6,363 nucleotides of DNA from an uncultured Lewinella sp. Lineage in GTDB: Bacteria > Bacteroidota > Bacteroidia > Chitinophagales > Saprospiraceae. Position 1 is the first letter of the stretch. Each line of letters opens with the position of its first letter. The DNA is taken from positions 1 to 6,363 of the forward strand of contig CALIGP010000416.1 in assembly GCA_938021455.1 (NCBI GenBank), written 5' to 3'. This document shows, piece after piece, positions 3,674 through 6,363 of this stretch. The notes under the pieces were generated by a model. The model saw only the letters and a list, made by a program, of their open reading frames with translations, was not told the DNA's origin and made no database searches. The position numbers and the translations under genes were made by a program.

Positions 3674-5995
3674 AAAAATCACTACCCCACCCTTAACTTC
3701 CTGAAACTCTCCGCCGACGTCAATGTACTGAGCGTCCCAAAAATAACTACCTCCCGGGCTACTCGTTCCGTTGAAAGATCCGTCCCAGCCAGATTTGAGC
3801 TCATTGGTAGAAAACAGCAGCTCTCCCCAGCGAGTCCAGATTCGCATCCGGTACTCGGTAATACCCGTTAGCACACCCTCCGGCAGGAAAAAATCGTTGA
3901 GCCCATCCCCGTTTGGCGTAAAAGCATCCGGCATGAAGAAGGTATTGACCAGCTTCTGGCGAAGAGCCCTGGTTATGGTGTCCGAGCAGCCACCGGGGTG
4001 AGTGGCCACTTGTGTGATCAACACCGTTGAAGAGTCCCTGAGTGTATAATCGAAATCCGCTAGCTGGGTGCTAAACAGCTGTCTTCCCGTCCGATCACGG
4101 AGGATGTACCGAAAACGATTCGCCTCAACGCTGCGGTCTAGAATCCGGAAATCGGGCATTAGATTGGTTGGCTCCGCCGGTGTCCATTCGAAGCCCGCCG
4201 TCGGTACCGTCCGCACGTCCACCAAGTTCTGAAAGACCGTATCACCGAAGCAGCCCGTTGGGCTCGTAATGGACAGATACACGTCGTAGAGACCAACGTT
4301 TTCGTACAAATGGCTGGGGTTTTGTTCTGCGGACGTCCCACCGTCTCCAAACGCCCATTCAAAGCTATATTGGTCATTGACCGGTCGGCTGAGATTGACA
4401 AAGGCTTTGGTAAAGGGGGCGCACCCAAAGTCTTCCGCAGGCTCTACCAGGAGCGTACGCGGACTGGGGAAATAGGTAACCACCTTTGTGGTATCTGCCG
4501 TGCATCCATTATTATCAACCACACTGAGCTCAACCGGAAACGCTCCGGGCGTTCGGTAGCGGTATTGTGGATTCTGCTGCCTTAGCGGATCATTACCTTC
4601 CCTAAAGTCCCACATCCAGTCAACAATGGTGCTCGGAGCGTCAACAGTTGACAGGTCGGTAAAATCAATCGGCTCATCATCGCAGCCCGGTTCAACAAAC
4701 CCGAAATCTGCCGTCACTTCCGGATAGATCCCTACCGCAAAAAAGACCGTATCAATGCAGTTTTCAGCGGAGGCTTCTTCATTAAGGATCATTATTCCTT
4801 CGTAGGTGCCAGGAATAGTTATTTCGGCTATAAAATCACGATCCTTTCCGGTAATAGTACCCGAAGGCCCTTCCAGCGACCAGCTATAGGAGGTAATAAA
4901 GTCAACGTTTGTGCTCTCATTGATGATCGTGAATTCTCCCAACTCACACTGTCGAATAAAAAAACGACCGTCCGCATCAATTGCTGTTTCTAAAAGGTCG
5001 CCATTCAACTGAGTTTCGCACAGATTGACACCTAATTGAAATTCCCGCTTAGTTTCACTGAGTAAGATCGGATTTGCCCCCCGAGTCCACTCTTCAACGC
5101 AAACAGCCAGCGAATAGATACCACGAAAAATAGCTTCCCCTTCCAACAGTCCCGTTGCTGCGTTAATGCTTAGCGCGCTTCCCCTCCCTAGTTGGTTCGT
5201 TAAGTCAAATTGTGGGCTCCGAAAAGCGGCCGCAGCATAAGGAGGCGACGACTCAACTTCTGGGTACAAAGGATTCCCCTCGCCGTCATCGCCAAGATCA
5301 TCTCCACCGCCGACAATTGGGCTACAAAATTTGTACACCAGACTGTCGCCTTCCCGGTCGGCAGCTCCCAAGTCAATCTGAAAGGGCTCGTTCAAACAAA
5401 AGGCGATGGGTGGGTCGCTATTAAATTCAGGACTCCCGTTACAACGTTGTTGAGCCTCTGGGGTAATATCGATGAAGTAGGTAATACCGATTACAGCTGG
5501 CTCTACGAGATTATTGATTTCTCCGTTCCGACAACAACGCTGGTAAGTAATCGTGTAGGGCTCATTTGATACTTGCAGCTCAACGGTAAATTCATACACC
5601 CCAATCTGCTGGCAGATTTCTTCGGTAACCGTTAAGCATGGGTTACCCACATCTATGGCCACTTGATTTACCTGATCCCTTTCCAGGGTGATCTCTAAGG
5701 TAGGAATCACTAGTGTCGTCCCCTGGTAGACCGTAATGTGGCCTTCCACACTCCTCTCATTTCCGGGCGGTGGCCCGAAACCTGTGGGGTCTCCATCAAA
5801 CCAGGCTGCTCTGCCTACACAATCCCGGTACGCATTGATCTTAACGTCGTAGACTTTGATGTTGGTAGAAGGGTCATCGTTCAAAAAACCGCGACAGACA
5901 TAAGTAACTTCGCCGCCGACTATGTGTCCGGCCTGGAGTCCGCCAAAGGAGAAGATCAACAGCATTAGGCTGTATTGTAGGGTTTTGAAATTCAT
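3668..5995 (-). CDS. Secreted PKD-domain protein with type IX secretion (type B) C-terminal sorting domain
   Basis: This 775-aa cell-surface or extracellular protein is exported by Sec (signal peptide 1-22, MNFKTLQYSLMLLIFSFGGLQA) and then across the outer membrane by the type IX system. Residues 23-326 form a large cysteine-rich N-terminal domain starting GHIVGGEVTYVCRG and containing YRDCVG and YQRCCRNGEI; it holds 11 Cys. It recurs at the start of many Bacteroidota gliding-motility-associated proteins and its function is unknown. Next come Ig/PKD-like modules at about 345-425, 428-508 (WMWDFREG, PQYRYRTPGAFPVELSVVDNNGC) and 513-593 (FEWAFGDGG, PSHLYENVGLYDVYLSI). Each has one early and one late Cys (350/413, 438/498, 525/582), suggesting a disulfide. 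A fourth, degenerate module (598-680) keeps only Cys670. The C-terminus (687-775) is the CHU_C/type B sorting domain: MPDAFTPNGDGLNDFF, then IWTRWGELLF, GWDGSFNG and SPGGSYFW. No enzyme domain is seen; adhesion or matrix roles are plausible inferences. The start at 5995 gives the signal peptide and has no Shine-Dalgarno. The preceding - strand gene is a paralogue. Confidence 0.93.
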   Translation of the reverse strand: MNFKTLQYSLMLLIFSFGGLQAGHIVGGEVTYVCRGFLNDDPSTNIKVYDVKINAYRDCVGRAAWFDGDPTGFGPPPGNERSVEGHITVYQGTTLVIPTLEITLERDQVNQVAIDVGNPCLTVTEEICQQIGVYEFTVELQVSNEPYTITYQRCCRNGEINNLVEPAVIGITYFIDITPEAQQRCNGSPEFNSDPPIAFCLNEPFQIDLGAADREGDSLVYKFCSPIVGGGDDLGDDGEGNPLYPEVESSPPYAAAAFRSPQFDLTNQLGRGSALSINAATGLLEGEAIFRGIYSLAVCVEEWTRGANPILLSETKREFQLGVNLCETQLNGDLLETAIDADGRFFIRQCELGEFTIINESTNVDFITSYSWSLEGPSGTITGKDRDFIAEITIPGTYEGIMILNEEASAENCIDTVFFAVGIYPEVTADFGFVEPGCDDEPIDFTDLSTVDAPSTIVDWMWDFREGNDPLRQQNPQYRYRTPGAFPVELSVVDNNGCTADTTKVVTYFPSPRTLLVEPAEDFGCAPFTKAFVNLSRPVNDQYSFEWAFGDGGTSAEQNPSHLYENVGLYDVYLSITSPTGCFGDTVFQNLVDVRTVPTAGFEWTPAEPTNLMPDFRILDRSVEANRFRYILRDRTGRQLFSTQLADFDYTLRDSSTVLITQVATHPGGCSDTITRALRQKLVNTFFMPDAFTPNGDGLNDFFLPEGVLTGITEYRMRIWTRWGELLFSTNELKSGWDGSFNGTSSPGGSYFWDAQYIDVGGEFQEVKGGVVIFR

Positions 5996-6150
5996 TCTAG
6001 GTGTGGGTGTTATGAAAACTCTGAGGGGTAACGAATTCCTCTTTAAAGATGCGGCCTGATGAAAAATTATTTCCTGGCTTCAATCTCTTGGCGGTAATAA
6101 AAGGACATAAAAGTAGAGCGCTGGTTTACCCCGAGAACGAATCTAATGAA

Positions 6151-6185
6151 TTTGGGCCGCCCGGGTCAGGCCCGGACGGCCCAAA
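6151..6185 (-). terminator. Strong hairpin between the two type IX cargo genes
   Basis: TTTGGGCCGCCCGGG (6151-6165) pairs with CCCGGACGGCCCAAA (6171-6185): 15 positions with one mismatch and a 5-base loop. On the - strand the hairpin begins 33 bases after the stop codon of the partial paralogue and continues as TTCATT, so it is probably that gene's terminator despite lacking a long T tract. The rest of 5996-6218 holds the leader of the 775-aa gene. TACTTTTA (- strand, 6115-6108) loosely resembles a -7 box but no -33 box is well placed. Confidence 0.7.
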
Positions 6186-6218
6186 AGCCTCTTGATATGT
6201 GTAACGATCGCTATTTTG

Positions 6219-6363
6219 TCATCGTAATAAAACCACTCCACCCTTGAATTCCTGGAATTCGCCACCGACATCAATGTACTGCGCGTCCCAGAGATAACCG
6301 CCACCGGGACTGGCTCTTCCCTTAAAGCTACCATCCCAGCCAGTCTTGGGCTCGTCCGTGGAA
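6219..6363 (-). CDS. Type IX secretion type B sorting domain, C-terminal end of a second cargo protein (5' end outside window)
   Basis: On the - strand the frame is open from the window edge to TGA at 6221-6219 and gives the last 47 residues of a protein: STDEPKTGWDGSF, ASPGGGYLWDAQYIDVGG, and a final GGVVLLR. This is the end of a gliding-motility-associated C-terminal (CHU_C/type B) domain. Aligned without gaps to the last 47 residues of the 775-aa neighbour, 36 residues are identical, and DNA identity is also evident (TCAATGTACTG is shared at the same place). It is therefore a tandem paralogue or at least shares the same sorting module; the N-terminal cargo part is not visible. The signal sits at the outer-membrane translocon and marks the protein for type IX export. 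The hairpin just downstream probably terminates its transcript. Confidence 0.92.
   Translation of the reverse strand, partial: STDEPKTGWDGSFKGRASPGGGYLWDAQYIDVGGEFQEFKGGVVLLR

Noticed and set aside
1..6363. Defence system, prophage, insertion sequence, tRNA or rRNA
   Set aside because: All long frames are explained by the six genes listed; no transposase, integrase, nuclease, cloverleaf or rRNA sequence was seen on either strand.

Overview
The window looks like a piece of a Bacteroidota chromosome, most likely a marine, Lewinella-like member of the Saprospiria (inference; no marker gene fixes the species). The evidence is a secreted protein ending in the type B sorting domain of the type IX secretion system (gliding-motility-associated C-terminal family), the tail of a second such protein, a signal peptidase I with the N-terminal DUF5684-type membrane domain, a DUF1573 protein, and start codons without Shine-Dalgarno sequences. 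Base composition is near 50% GC in the genes.

Layout. Bases 1-555 (+) are the C-terminal end of a GMC-family FAD oxidoreductase. It converges on lepB (signal peptidase I, 763-2352, -). The roughly 200 bp between them is packed with hairpins, including three copies of the mini-hairpin GCGAAGC. Upstream of lepB on the same strand is a small exported DUF1573 protein (2487-2852, -). Its start codon directly abuts a nine-base homopolymer and four 15-bp tandem repeats. Divergent from it is a 127-aa exported protein of unknown function (3078-3461, +) with a clear rho-independent terminator. A structured, non-coding stretch with a perfect 12-bp inverted repeat follows (3529-3632). Then come two same-strand type IX cargo genes: a complete 775-aa PKD-domain protein (3668-5995, -) and the last 47 codons of a close paralogue (6219-6363, -), separated by a strong hairpin.

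How the parts relate. All three complete proteins other than LepB begin with Sec signal peptides, so they are plausible LepB substrates. The 775-aa protein would then be carried across the outer membrane by the type IX system and attached to the surface or released. The genes do not form one pathway. This is a mixed housekeeping and envelope region.

I see no defence system, CRISPR array, transposase, tRNA, rRNA or phage gene. The most unusual material is between genes: G/C homopolymers at three gene boundaries, short tandem repeats in a gene leader, and clustered hairpins of exceptional predicted stability. None of it amounts to a demonstrable new system from sequence alone.
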